Position numbers and translations under genes: made by a program. The notes under the pieces were generated by a model. The model ran no database searches, was not told where the DNA came from, and worked only from the letters and a program-made list of their open reading frames with translations. Shown piece after piece: positions 47,074-60,559 of a DNA stretch of 64,000 bases. Every line of letters begins with the position of its first letter. Within the stretch, counting starts at the first letter, position 1. This DNA comes from Pseudoroseicyclus tamaricis (GTDB lineage Bacteria > Pseudomonadota > Alphaproteobacteria > Rhodobacterales > Rhodobacteraceae). Where the stretch lies: the NCBI RefSeq assembly GCF_012070395.1, contig NZ_JAAFYS010000002.1, positions 310,001 to 374,000 of the forward strand, written 5' to 3'.

Positions 47074-47186
47074 GAAATTTTCGGTCTCCGCCAATGATAC
47101 CGGCAGCACTGAGACCAGTGCGCCCGCTGGTGCGGAGGCGAGGAGGCCCCTGCCCGGCGAGCCCCACAAGGGAGGAGAGACAGCAT

Positions 47187-48533
47187 ATGACCACACGCAA
47201 CTTCACGCGACGCGGCGTGATGAAATCCACAGCCGTGACGGCTGGCGGACTGGCGCTTCCGACGATCTTCACAGGCTCGTCCGCGGCCGCCTTCACCAAC
47301 GAGCCCACCGGCTCCACCGTCACCCTCGGCTTCAACGTGCCGCAGACCGGCGCCTATGCCGAGGAGGGCCTCGACGAGCTGCGCGCCCAGCAGCTGGCTG
47401 TCGAGCACCTGAACGGCGAAGGCGACGGCGGCATGCTGAACACCTTCTCCAGCAAGGTGCTGGACGGCACCGGCATCATGGGCAAGCGGGTGGAGTTCGT
47501 CACCGGCGACACGCAGACGAAATCCGACGTCGCCCGCGCCACGGCGCAGTCGATGATCCAGAAGGACGGCGCCGTGATGATCAACGGCGGCTCGTCCTCG
47601 GGCGTCGCCATCGCCGTGCAGGGCCTCTGCCAGGAGGCCGGCGTGATCTTCATGGCGGGCCTCACCCACTCCAACGACACGACGGGCAAGGACAAGAAGC
47701 GCAACGGCTTCCGCCACTTCTTCAACGGCTACATGTCGGGCGCCGCGCTGGGCCCCGTGCTGGAGCAGGCCTATGGCAACGAGCGCCGCGCCTATCACCT
47801 GACCGCCGACTACACCTGGGGCTGGACCCAGGAGGAATCGATGATTGCCGCCACCGAGGCCCTCGGCTGGGAGACGGTCGAGACGGTGCTGACGCCTGTC
47901 GGCGCGGGGGATTTCTCCTCCTACATCGCCCCGGTGATGAATTCCGGCGCCGACGTGCTGATCCTCAACCACTATGGCGGGGACATGGTGAACTCGCTGA
48001 CACAAGCGGTTCAGTTCGGCCTGCGGGATCGGCAGGTCAACGGCAACAACTTCGAGATCATCGTGCCGCTCTACTCCGAGCTGATGGCCGCCGGTGCCGG
48101 CGAGGCGATCAAGGGCGTCTACGGTTCGATGAACTGGAACTGGCAGCTGCAGGACGAGGGCACCGCCGCCTTCACCCGCTCGTTCGGCGAGAAATACGGC
48201 TTCCCGCCGTCCGGCTCGGCGCACACCTGCTATGTGCAGACGCTGCTCTATGCCGATGCGGTCACCCGGGCCGGCTCGTTCAACCCCTGCGCCGTGGTCG
48301 AGGCCCTCGAGGGCTTCGAGTTCGACGGCATGGGCAACGGGCCGACGCTCTACCGCGCCGAGGATCACCAGTGCTTCAAGGACGTGCTGGTCATGAAGGG
48401 CGCCGAGAACCCGACGACCCCGTTCGACAACCTCGAGATCGTCGAGGTCACCCCCGTCGAGCAGGTCATGTACGAGCCCGATCACCCGATGTTCGCCGGC
48501 GGCGACCTCGGCGAGTGCAACCCGGGCGAGTGA
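47187..48533 (+). CDS. Branched-chain-type ABC transporter substrate-binding protein
   Basis: 448 residues. A Tat-type signal (TRRGVMKSTAVTAGGLALPTI) leads into a type I periplasmic binding fold (VTLGFNVPQTGAYAEEGLDELRAQQLAVEHLN, GVMINGGSSSGVA, MAGLTHSNDTTG). It belongs to the LivK/UrtA group but is distant from classic LivJ/K. Its gene opens a complete importer plus acs, so the ligand may be a carboxylate rather than a branched-chain amino acid. GGGAGGAGAG precedes the ATG. Confidence 0.87.
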   Translation: MTTRNFTRRGVMKSTAVTAGGLALPTIFTGSSAAAFTNEPTGSTVTLGFNVPQTGAYAEEGLDELRAQQLAVEHLNGEGDGGMLNTFSSKVLDGTGIMGKRVEFVTGDTQTKSDVARATAQSMIQKDGAVMINGGSSSGVAIAVQGLCQEAGVIFMAGLTHSNDTTGKDKKRNGFRHFFNGYMSGAALGPVLEQAYGNERRAYHLTADYTWGWTQEESMIAATEALGWETVETVLTPVGAGDFSSYIAPVMNSGADVLILNHYGGDMVNSLTQAVQFGLRDRQVNGNNFEIIVPLYSELMAAGAGEAIKGVYGSMNWNWQLQDEGTAAFTRSFGEKYGFPPSGSAHTCYVQTLLYADAVTRAGSFNPCAVVEALEGFEFDGMGNGPTLYRAEDHQCFKDVLVMKGAENPTTPFDNLEIVEVTPVEQVMYEPDHPMFAGGDLGECNPGE

Positions 48534-48543
48534 TGTCGCGGAA

Positions 48544-48572
48544 CGCGGGGGCGGCATCGGGCCGTCCCCGCG
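48544..48572 (+). terminator. Intra-operon hairpin after the binding-protein gene
   Basis: CGCGGGG with CCCCGCG, plus CGGC/GCCG and a G-T pair, gives a 12-bp stem with loop ATCGG. It starts about ten bases after the stop. It likely protects the binding-protein mRNA and lowers downstream expression. Confidence 0.55.
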
Positions 48573-48629
48573 GCAACGCAGAGGGGCTGCCCCGGAAAGA
48601 GGGCGGCCGCGCCATATGAGGCGGGGGAC

Positions 48630-49661
48630 ATGGACGCAATCATCCTTCAGATCCTGAACGGGCTGGACAAGGGCTCGGCCTATGCGCTGATCGCGCTGGG
48701 GCTGACGCTCATCTTCGGCACGCTCGGCGTCGTCAACTTCGCGCATGGCGCGCTCTTCATGATCGGCGCCTTCTGCGCCGTCACGGTGCAGCGCCTCATG
48801 CAGCTCTCCCACACCGAGATCGACGAGAGCCGGACCGACTTCCTCGGCAACCCGCTGCAGGTCGAGGTGCCGTACCTGGAATCCTGGTTCGGCCCCGAGC
48901 TCGGGCAGGCGCTGATCTCCTGGTCGGTGCCGCTGGCGATCCTGCTGGCGATCCCGGTGATGATGCTCGTCGGCTGGATCATGGAGCGCGGGCTTATCCA
49001 GCACTTCTACAAGCGCCCGCATGCCGACCAGATCCTCGTGACCTTCGGCCTCGCCATCGTGCTGCAGGAGATCATCCGCCAGTTCTACGGCGCCAATCCG
49101 ATACCCACGCCCGCGCCCGACGCGCTGCGCGGCTCGGTCGACTTCGGCGTCTGGCTCGGCTTCGGCCCCGGCGTGATCTTCTACCCCGTCTGGCGGTTCG
49201 TCTACTTCCTCTTCTCGCTGCTCATCATCGGCGGGGTCTTCGCCTTCCTGCAGTTCACCACCTTCGGCATGGTCGTCCGCGCCGGCATGGCGGACAGGGA
49301 GACGGTTGGCCTCCTCGGCATCGACATCGACAAGCGCTTCACGCTGATGTTCGGGATCGCCGCCGCCGTCGCGGGGCTGGCGGGCGTGATGTACACGCCG
49401 ATCCTCAGCCCCAACTACCACATGGGGATGGACTTCCTCGTCCTCTCCTTCGTCGTGGTCGTCGTCGGCGGCATGGGCAGCCTGCCCGGCGCGGTGCTGT
49501 CGGGGTTCCTTCTCGGCATCGTGCAGAGCTTTGCCTCGATGAACGAGGTGAAGGCCATCCTGCCGGGCATCGACCAGATCATCATCTACCTCGTCGCCAT
49601 CATCATCCTGCTGACAAGGCCGCGGGGCCTGCTCGGCCGGCGCGGCGTGATGGAGGAGTAA
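48630..49661 (+). CDS. LivH-type ABC permease
   Basis: 343 residues, about eight membrane helices. It has the LivH blocks LNGLDKGSAYALIALGLTLIFGTLGVVNFAHGALFMIGA and VVVGGMGSLPGAVLSGFLLG. A ~45-residue periplasmic insertion follows helix 2 (HTEIDESRTDFLGN...). Together with the LivM-like partner it forms the membrane channel. Confidence 0.9.
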   Translation: MDAIILQILNGLDKGSAYALIALGLTLIFGTLGVVNFAHGALFMIGAFCAVTVQRLMQLSHTEIDESRTDFLGNPLQVEVPYLESWFGPELGQALISWSVPLAILLAIPVMMLVGWIMERGLIQHFYKRPHADQILVTFGLAIVLQEIIRQFYGANPIPTPAPDALRGSVDFGVWLGFGPGVIFYPVWRFVYFLFSLLIIGGVFAFLQFTTFGMVVRAGMADRETVGLLGIDIDKRFTLMFGIAAAVAGLAGVMYTPILSPNYHMGMDFLVLSFVVVVVGGMGSLPGAVLSGFLLGIVQSFASMNEVKAILPGIDQIIIYLVAIIILLTRPRGLLGRRGVMEE

Positions 49662-49664
49662 GAC

Positions 49665-50858
49665 ATGCTGGGTATAGGCAAGCGCGATACCACCATCCTG
49701 CTCGTCGTCGCCTTCATGGCGCTGGCGGCCCCGATCATCCTCAACCCCTTCCCGGCGAACAGCGCCATGGCGCAGTTCAACGCCGGCTACCCCGACCTGA
49801 TGCAGCGGTTCGTGATCTTCGGGATCTTCGCCATTGGCTTCAACATCCTCTTCGGGCTGACCGGCTACCTGTCATTCGGGCACGCGGCCTTCCTCGGCGC
49901 CGGCAGCTACGCCGCCGTCTGGATGTTCAAGCTGCTGAGCTTCAACGTCATCCCGGCGGTGCTGCTCTCCATCGTCGTGGCCGCACTCTTCTCGGTGCTG
50001 ATCGGCTTCATCTCGCTCCGGCGCTCAGGCATCTACTTCTCGATCCTGACGCTGGCCTTCGCGCAGATGAGCTACAACCTCGCCTATTCGGTGCTCACCC
50101 CGCTGACCAACGGCGAGACGGGCCTGCAGGTCTACACCTCGGACCCGCAGTACCTGCGCGGCGAGGGGGACCCGATCGTCACCCACCTCTTCGGGCTGGA
50201 GATGCGCGCCAAGGAGACGCTGGAGCTGGGGCCCTGGGCCTTCGACTTCTCGGTCGGCTATTACTTCTGCGCCATCCTGATGCTGATCTCCTTCTACATC
50301 TCGATCCGCATCTTCCGCTCGCCCTTCGGGCTGATGCTGCGGGCCGTGAAGTCCAACAACCACCGTCTCAGCTACACCGGCCTCAACTCGCGCCCCTATG
50401 CGCTGACGGCCTTCATCATCTCCGGCGCCTATGCCGGGCTCGCCGGCGGCCTGCTCGCGGCGATGGACCCCCTGGCCGGCGCCGAGCGCATGCAGTGGAC
50501 AGCCTCCGGCGAGGTGGTGCTGATGACCATCCTCGGCGGCGCCGGCACGCTGATCGGGCCGGTGCTGGGCGCGGGCTTCATCAAATATTGCGAGAACATC
50601 TTCTCCAAGATCAACGAGAACGTCCTGCACTCCTGGTTCGCCGCCCTGCCCGACGGGCTGGAGACGGGCCTCGTCTGGGTCGCCTCGAAGTTCGTCGGCG
50701 AGGGCTGGCACCTGACGCTGGGCCTGATGTTCATGCTCGTCGTCATCTTCCTGCCCGGCGGGCTCGTGGAGGGTGGCCAGCGCATCGGCCGCGCCCTCCG
50801 CCGTCGCCGCGGGCAGGACGAGCCCGGCCGCAGCGCCGCCAAAGAACCCGCGGAATAG
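49665..50858 (+). CDS. LivM-type ABC permease
   Basis: 397 residues. LivM hallmarks: [42 protein letters not shown] and [18 protein letters not shown]. Longer than usual through an extra loop at about 145-185. Begins three bases after the LivH stop. Confidence 0.9.
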   Translation: MLGIGKRDTTILLVVAFMALAAPIILNPFPANSAMAQFNAGYPDLMQRFVIFGIFAIGFNILFGLTGYLSFGHAAFLGAGSYAAVWMFKLLSFNVIPAVLLSIVVAALFSVLIGFISLRRSGIYFSILTLAFAQMSYNLAYSVLTPLTNGETGLQVYTSDPQYLRGEGDPIVTHLFGLEMRAKETLELGPWAFDFSVGYYFCAILMLISFYISIRIFRSPFGLMLRAVKSNNHRLSYTGLNSRPYALTAFIISGAYAGLAGGLLAAMDPLAGAERMQWTASGEVVLMTILGGAGTLIGPVLGAGFIKYCENIFSKINENVLHSWFAALPDGLETGLVWVASKFVGEGWHLTLGLMFMLVVIFLPGGLVEGGQRIGRALRRRRGQDEPGRSAAKEPAE

Positions 50859-50867
50859 GAGCGAGGC

Positions 50868-51626
50868 ATGGGCATTCTCGAAGTCAAGGGCGTCAACAAG
50901 AACTTCGGCGGCCTCAAGGCGCTGCAGGACGTCAACCTCTCCGTGCAGGAGGGCACCGTCCACGCCATCATCGGGCCGAACGGCGCGGGCAAGTCGACGC
51001 TGCTCAACGTGCTCGTCGGCAAGCTGCGGCCCGACACCGGCTCCGTCATGTTCGACGGCAAGTCGGTGCTGGGGAGGAAACCGCACGAGATCAACCAGAT
51101 GGGCATCTCACGCGTCTTCCAGACGCCGGAGATCTTCACCGACCTCTCGGTGCTGGAGAACGTGCTGATCCCCTGCTTTGCCCGCCGCGACGGCGCCTTC
51201 CGGATGCATGCCTTCGAGAGCGTCGCCCACGAGGGGACGATCAACGAGGAGGCGGAGCAGATCCTCGCCGACGTCAACATGGCCGACAAGCGCAACCTGC
51301 ACGCCGGCTCCCTCAGCCGGGGGGACAAGCGGCGGCTGGAGATGGCGATGTGCCTCGTCCAGCAGCCCAAGCTCCTCCTCCTCGACGAGCCGACCGCCGG
51401 CATGGCGCGGGCCGATACCAACAACACCATCGACCTGCTGAAGGAGATCAAGGAGACGCGCCCCATCACCATGGCGATCATCGAGCACGACATGCACGTC
51501 GTCTTCTCCCTCGCCGAGCGCATCACCGTGCTGGCCCAAGGCACGCCGCTGGTCGAGGACACGCCCGAGAACATCAAGGGCCATCCCAAGGTGCGCGAAG
51601 CCTATCTCGGCGAAGCACAGGTGTGA
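50868..51626 (+). CDS. LivG-type ABC ATPase
   Basis: 252 residues: Walker A GPNGAGKS, Q-loop FQTPEIFTDLSVLENV, signature-like SRGDKRRLEMAMCL (LSGG degenerated to LSRG), Walker B LLLLDEPTAGM. The altered signature motif is notable, as the canonical LSGGQ binds the ATP gamma-phosphate. Powers transport with the LivF subunit. Confidence 0.92.
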   Translation: MGILEVKGVNKNFGGLKALQDVNLSVQEGTVHAIIGPNGAGKSTLLNVLVGKLRPDTGSVMFDGKSVLGRKPHEINQMGISRVFQTPEIFTDLSVLENVLIPCFARRDGAFRMHAFESVAHEGTINEEAEQILADVNMADKRNLHAGSLSRGDKRRLEMAMCLVQQPKLLLLDEPTAGMARADTNNTIDLLKEIKETRPITMAIIEHDMHVVFSLAERITVLAQGTPLVEDTPENIKGHPKVREAYLGEAQV

Positions 51627-51636
51627 GGAAGAACGC

Positions 51637-52410
<774 letters not shown>

Positions 52411-52424
52411 TACGGGAGGACAAC

Positions 52425-54392
<1,968 letters not shown>

Positions 54393-54520
54393 CGCCCTGC
54401 CAAAGGATGAACCGGGGCCCTCCGCCTCGGCTCATGACGCCGGCCACCTCCTCGGCCGGCCCTCCCCGCCGCCGCCGGTTCGCCGGTGGCGGCGACCTCG
54501 TTTCGAAGAAGGTCGCTCCC

Positions 54521-54946
54521 ATGATCGAGATCCGCCGCGCCACCCTCCCCGAGGGCCAGCCCCCCGCCGCCCCCGTCATGCGCATCCTCGAGGCGCTCGA
54601 CACCCACGCTGCCGGCCACGGCATGTCCTTCGAGAGCGAGGAGATCGTGATGGAGGCCTGGGACGGCGAGACATGGGCCGGCGGCATCGACGCCATCTTC
54701 GGCAAGGCGTGGGTCTTCGTGAAGCTCCTCGCCGTGGCCGATGGTCGCCGCGGCCAGGGGGTTGGCACGAAGCTCCTCGCCGCGGTCGAGGAGGAGGCGC
54801 GCACCCGGGGGCTGACGGGCATCTGGCTCGACACCTTCGCCTTCCAGGCCCCGGCCTTCTACCGCCGCGAAGGGTTCGAGGAGATCGGCTCCATCCCCGA
54901 GTATTTCGCCGGCCAGTCCCGCCACTTCTTCCAGAAACGGCTCTGA
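54521..54946 (+). CDS. GNAT-family N-acetyltransferase
   Basis: 141 residues with the GNAT acetyl-CoA motif A in VKLLAVADGRRGQGVGTKLLAAVEEEA (R/Q-x-x-G-x-G) and the C-terminal FYRREGFEEIGSIPEYF. Start taken at ATG 54521 (MIEIRRATLPEG), after GAAGAAGG. Target unknown; proximity to acs raises the idea of lysine acetylation of Acs, but such acetylases (Pat) are usually much larger. Confidence 0.82.
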   Translation: MIEIRRATLPEGQPPAAPVMRILEALDTHAAGHGMSFESEEIVMEAWDGETWAGGIDAIFGKAWVFVKLLAVADGRRGQGVGTKLLAAVEEEARTRGLTGIWLDTFAFQAPAFYRREGFEEIGSIPEYFAGQSRHFFQKRL

Positions 54947-55083
54947 GGCGGCGCCCGCGCCGCTCCGGCAGGGCAACGACCCGTTTACCAGTCCCGCATA
55001 TTGGCTCCGCCGATTCACCTCCCGTTTACGCGGGGGGCGCAGGCTCGTCTGTGACACAAAACCAGACGACCCGGAGTATCCCG

Positions 55084-55599
55084 ATGGATATCGCCCCACC
55101 CCCGGGCGCCGGCTCCCCCGCCCCGCAGCCGGCGCCGGATCTGCGCCCCACCGCCGGCGCCGCCGCCATCGCGCGCGACACGCGCCCCGAGATGCCCATG
55201 GCGCTCCTGCCCGTGCTTCCCGTCGCCCCGGTGGGCACGACGGAGGCCGGCACCGCCGCCCGCGCCCGCCTTGCCGGGCTGGAGACACTGCGCCCCATCG
55301 CCGCGCCGGAGCGGGTGCTCAAGCCTTTCGGCATCAACATGCTCCCCGATCTGGAGGCCCGCCAGCGCGAGGCCGCCGCCCGCGCCGAGGCCGAGGCGGA
55401 GCGGCAGCAGACTGCCGCCGCCGCCGACGGGCGCGCCGGCGAGGCGGAGGCGGCCCTCGCCAAGGCCGAGGCGGAGGCCTCCCGTGCCGCCGCCGTCGCC
55501 GCCGAAGCCCGCGAGAGCGCCGATGCGGCCGCCGCGGCCATGGCCGAGCGCGACCCGCCCTCCGAGAGCGCCGGCCCGGAGGACGCCCCGGCGGCCTGA
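55084..55599 (+). CDS. Hypothetical Ala-rich coiled-coil protein
   Basis: 171 residues: a Pro/Ala-rich N-terminal ~45 residues, a short conserved-looking block (LAGLETLRPIAAPERVLKPFGINMLPDLEARQ), then a long Ala/Glu coiled coil and an acidic tail. GGAG lies before the ATG. Upstream of accB; no family recognised. Confidence 0.55.
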   Translation: MDIAPPPGAGSPAPQPAPDLRPTAGAAAIARDTRPEMPMALLPVLPVAPVGTTEAGTAARARLAGLETLRPIAAPERVLKPFGINMLPDLEARQREAAARAEAEAERQQTAAAADGRAGEAEAALAKAEAEASRAAAVAAEARESADAAAAAMAERDPPSESAGPEDAPAA

Positions 55600-55753
55600 G
55601 GGCGGCCGCCCGGCGCCGCTCCGCCCCTCCGGAGGGTCCGGAAGCCCCTGCTTTCCACAGCTAGCCCGATGGCGTATAAGCCCCCCAAACTGCGGGGCGG
55701 CGCCTGAGCGCCTGCCACAGCAGCAAGGGCAGAAGACAAGCCGTGAGGGACAG

Positions 55754-56254
55754 ATGAGCGAACATGACCAGCACGAGGGCGACGTGGAATTCATCCGCGC
55801 CCTGGCGGAGCTGCTGCGGGCCAACGATCTGACGGAGCTTCAGGTCAAACGCGACTACGGCGAGAATGACAGCCTGAATGTCCGCGTCTCGCGCCACATG
55901 CAGCTCAGCCCGCAGGTCAGCACCCCCGCCGCGCCCGCGGCCCCTGCGACCCCGTCCCCTGCCGCCGCCCCCGCGCCGTCCCCGGCCGCCGGCCTCGACG
56001 ACAGCGATGCCTCGTCCCATCCCGGCGCCGTCACCTCGCCCATGGTCGGCACCGCCTACACGCAGGCCGAGCCGGGCGCCGCGCCCTTCGTCTCCGAAGG
56101 CCAGCAGGTGAAGGAGGGCGACACCGTCCTCATCATCGAAGCCATGAAGACGATGAACCAGATCCCCGCCCCGCGGACGGGCACCGTCAAGCGCATCTTC
56201 GTCGAGGACGGCTCGCCCGTCGAATACGGCGCCCCCCTTATGATCATCGAATAA
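55754..56254 (+). CDS. accB: Biotin carboxyl carrier protein of acetyl-CoA carboxylase
   Basis: 166 residues: N-terminal domain ([20 protein letters not shown]), an Ala/Pro linker and a biotinyl domain with EAMKTMN (biotinylated K132). Carries CO2 between AccC and the carboxyltransferase in fatty acid synthesis. The linker and the domain sizes are typical. Confidence 0.96.
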   Translation: MSEHDQHEGDVEFIRALAELLRANDLTELQVKRDYGENDSLNVRVSRHMQLSPQVSTPAAPAAPATPSPAAAPAPSPAAGLDDSDASSHPGAVTSPMVGTAYTQAEPGAAPFVSEGQQVKEGDTVLIIEAMKTMNQIPAPRTGTVKRIFVEDGSPVEYGAPLMIIE

Positions 56255-56264
56255 GGCTCACCCC

Positions 56265-57617
<1,353 letters not shown>

Positions 57618-58214
57618 GCGCCGAGCGGCTGCTCGGTGCCTATGCCGCCGGCATCTTCCCGATGTCGGAGGGGCAGGACGACCCGGAGGTCTTCTGGGTC
57701 GATCCGCGCTTTCGCGGCGTGATCCCTCTGGGCGGCTTTCACATCTCCCGCTCGCTCGCCCGGCGTATCCGCCGCGGCGGCTACGAGGTGACGGCGAACC
57801 GGGATTTCGGCGGCGTGCTCGCCGGCTGCGCCGACCGCCCGTCCACCTGGATCAATGCCGAGATCGCCGGCGCCTACGGCGCCCTGCACGAGGCGGGGCA
57901 TTGCAGCTCGGTCGAGGTCTGGCAGGACGGGGCGCTGGTCGGCGGCACCTATGGCGTGACGCTCGGCGGCGCCTGGTTCGGAGAGAGCATGTTTTCGCGC
58001 CGTGCCGATGCCTCGAAGCTGGCGCTGGCGCATCTCGTCCATCGGCTGCGGCTCGACGGGTTCACCCTTTTCGACACCCAGTTCCTGACGCCCCACCTCG
58101 CCAGCCTCGGCGCCGTGGAGATCCCGCGGATGGTCTATCGCCGCCGGCTCGCCAACGCCCTGCGCCTCGATGCCCGCTTTCGCGGCCCGGCGAAGGGCAT
58201 GCCGCCGCCTCCGC

Positions 58215-58610
58215 TCACTCGGTGAGCGGCGCCTCCTCGGCGGCCGGCGCGAGCTCTGTCAGGCAGGACAGGGCCCAGACGTCGTAGCGCGGGTGGTCCA
58301 TGGGGTTGAGCGCCGGCGCGCTGGCGATCATCCAGCCGCGGAAGACCGGCTCCGGCCCGTTCTGGTAATGCACCACCAGCCACTCGAAGGCGTCGCCCGA
58401 GGGGTTGTTGCTGGGGTAGCGACACTCGCCGAGCGTGATGGCGAGGTGGCCGTACTCCGTCGTCTCGCCGGAGCGGAGCGTCAGGTCCGTCACCGCGCCG
58501 GTGATCTTGTCGAGCACCCGCACCACGCCGCCCGGCGCCTGCGAGACCACCTGCTGCGCGGCGACCGGCCCGGCGACGAGCGCCAGCGCGAGGAGGAGCG
58601 CGGCCCTCAC
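58215..58610 (-). CDS. DUF2155 family exported protein
   Basis: 131 residues: signal peptide (cleavage VAAQQ near 19), then a DUF2155 domain (VRVLDKITGAVTDLTLRSGET, LGECRYPSNNP, FRGWMIASAPALNPMDHPRYDVWALSC). GTG start overlaps the mlaD stop (GTGA). Conserved neighbour of mlaD and NDUFA12 in related genomes; function unknown, envelope location likely. Its 3' end overlaps aat by 11 bases, convergently. Confidence 0.87.
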   Translation of the reverse strand: MRAALLLALALVAGPVAAQQVVSQAPGGVVRVLDKITGAVTDLTLRSGETTEYGHLAITLGECRYPSNNPSGDAFEWLVVHYQNGPEPVFRGWMIASAPALNPMDHPRYDVWALSCLTELAPAAEEAPLTE

Positions 58611-59059
58611 GGCGCCTCCTCCGAGCCGCCGCCGATATAGGTGATCAGCAGCTGCAGCAGGCTCACGGCGCCCTGCGTGTCGTAGATCTGCCCGCCCTCG
58701 GCGAGGTTCTCCAGTTCGCCGCCCGGGAAGATCTCCACGAAGGCGCCGCCGAGCAGCCCGTCGGAAGAGATGACGGCGCTGGAATCGGTGGGCAGCGGCA
58801 CGCCGCTGTCGAGCGACAGCTCGGCCACGGCGCGAAAGCTCTGCGGATCGAGATCGAGGCCGGAGACGCGGCCGATCTTCACGCCTGCCATGCGCACATC
58901 CGTCCCCGGGCCGATGCCCTCGACGGAGCGGAAGGAGGCGGTGACGGCGTAATCGCCATCCGTCCCGGCGGAGACGCGATCGGCGCCCCACCAGATGAAC
59001 CCGGCCCCGACCAGAAGCACCAGGGCCCCGGTCGCCACCTCTGCCGGCGATTCCCTCAT
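58607..59059 (-). CDS. mlaD: MlaD-type lipid transport protein (MCE domain)
   Basis: 150 residues: one N-terminal membrane helix (VATGALVLLVGAGFIWW) and one MCE domain (YAVTASFRSVEGIGPGTDVRMAGVKIGRVSGL, SSDGLLGGAFVEIFPGG). MlaD forms the periplasmic hexamer of the phospholipid transporter that keeps outer-membrane asymmetry. No mlaE, mlaF or mlaB gene is adjacent. Confidence 0.9.
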   Translation of the reverse strand: MRESPAEVATGALVLLVGAGFIWWGADRVSAGTDGDYAVTASFRSVEGIGPGTDVRMAGVKIGRVSGLDLDPQSFRAVAELSLDSGVPLPTDSSAVISSDGLLGGAFVEIFPGGELENLAEGGQIYDTQGAVSLLQLLITYIGGGSEEAP

Positions 59060-59063
59060 GCGG

Positions 59064-59444
59064 TTACTCGGGGCTCCAGCTCTCGTAATCCGTCCGCTCG
59101 GCGGGGGAGCGGCGGAGCGAGCCCGCCGGCGCATAGGCGGCGGGCGTGCCGGTGAGGTTGGGGATGTGCGGCTTTTCCCACGTCTTGTGGGGCAGCGGGC
59201 GCACGGAGGGCGGATCGTCCCACGAGCGGTGCAGCCAGCCGTGCCACTCCGGGCTCACCCGGCTCGCCTCGGCATAGCCGTTGTAGATCACCCAGCGCTT
59301 CGAATCGTCCTTGTTGTGGTAGTAGACGTTGCCCTCGGCATCCTCGCCCACCTTCACGCCGCGGCGGGCGGTGAAGAGCTGGGTGCCGAGCGTCTGCCCG
59401 TTCCACCAGGTGAACACGCGGGAGATGAAGGTCTTCAGGCCCAT
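59064..59444 (-). CDS. Complex I accessory subunit, NDUFA12 family
   Basis: 126 residues: [64 protein letters not shown]. This is the alphaproteobacterial homolog of mitochondrial NDUFA12 (B17.2). Start at ATG 59444, the family start; ends five bases before mlaD. Confidence 0.92.
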   Translation of the reverse strand: MGLKTFISRVFTWWNGQTLGTQLFTARRGVKVGEDAEGNVYYHNKDDSKRWVIYNGYAEASRVSPEWHGWLHRSWDDPPSVRPLPHKTWEKPHIPNLTGTPAAYAPAGSLRRSPAERTDYESWSPE

Positions 59445-59653
59445 GGGCGCCCCTCGATTTGGCTTGCCCCTCTCATGCCGCATGCGGGCAGAAACGTCCA
59501 GCACGGGCTGGCCCGGGCGCCCAATGCCCGCCGATCACGCCCGCGCGACAAAAGGCGCCCGCGGGCGCTGTTGTCGCCGCGCGATCCGGCCTATGGTGCC
59601 CGGACGAGCGATGCGGCGCGGGGGAAAGATGAGCCAGAGCATGGTGATGGCCG

Positions 59654-60523
59654 ATGGAAGTGGCGCCTGAAATGCCCCGCTTTTCCGCCGCAGACGGTAT
59701 CGAGCTGCACTACCTCGAGGAGAGTCCCGCAGGCGGCGGCACCGGCGCCCCGCCGCTGGTGATGCTGCCCGGCTGGTCGATGTCCGCCGGCGCCTTTCGC
59801 GCCCAGCTCGGCCATTTCGGCCAGAGCCGCCGCTGCATCGCGCTCGACCCGCGCAGCCACGGTGCCTCCACCGACACCACCTCGGGCAACGATTACGCGA
59901 CGCTCGCGGGCGATGTCGCCGCCCTGGTGGCCCATCTCGGCCTCGGGCGCATCGCCCTGATGGCCTGGTCCTTCGGCTCCGTCGCCGCGTGGGAGTTCGT
60001 GGCCCGGCAGGGCACCGAGGCGCTCTCCAGCCTCATCATCATCGACGAGCCGCCGGCCCCGATGCTCGGGGGCCCGGAGGACTGGACGTCGATCAAACCC
60101 GCCGACGTCGCCGCCTTCCAGCGCGACGGGCTGGTGAGCGATGCCGCCAAGCGCGCCCTCTTCGAGGGGATCGCGCGCCACTACTACCCCGATGACCCGG
60201 CGGAGGCGGAGTGGTTCGCCTCCCTCGCCGATGGCTGCCCGCACTGGGCGGCGCTCCTCTACAACGCCGACGGCATGTTCGCCGATTGCCGCGCCGCGGC
60301 CCGCGCCGCCGATGCCGCGCTGCCGACGCTGACCTTCATCGGCGACTACGCCGCCGAGCGCGCCCTGCCCTACATGGCGCGGGAGCTGCCCGGCACGCAG
60401 ACCGCGGTGCTGCCCGGCCATTCGATGCACATCACCCATCCGGGCGCCTTCAACGCGCGGCTGGAGAGCTTCCTCGCCGACGCCGAGGAACGGGCGGGGC
60501 AGGCCGCGAGTTCGCAAGCATAA
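59654..60523 (+). CDS. Alpha/beta hydrolase
   Basis: 289 residues. Oxyanion region VMLPGWSMS, nucleophile elbow AWSFGS (Ser), Asp near IGDYAAER and His in LPGHSMHITHP: a complete catalytic triad. An ATG at 59672 is an alternative start. Substrate unknown; precedes glgC by 36 bases on the same strand. Confidence 0.8.
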   Translation: MEVAPEMPRFSAADGIELHYLEESPAGGGTGAPPLVMLPGWSMSAGAFRAQLGHFGQSRRCIALDPRSHGASTDTTSGNDYATLAGDVAALVAHLGLGRIALMAWSFGSVAAWEFVARQGTEALSSLIIIDEPPAPMLGGPEDWTSIKPADVAAFQRDGLVSDAAKRALFEGIARHYYPDDPAEAEWFASLADGCPHWAALLYNADGMFADCRAAARAADAALPTLTFIGDYAAERALPYMARELPGTQTAVLPGHSMHITHPGAFNARLESFLADAEERAGQAASSQA

Positions 60524-60559
60524 GCCCGGCAAATCGGGCAGTTCAGGGAGGAGAGACGG

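Noticed and set aside
47013-49421. 802-codon minus-strand open frame over the ABC genes
   Set aside because: It crosses two well-defined genes and their spacer; translation shows no family features.
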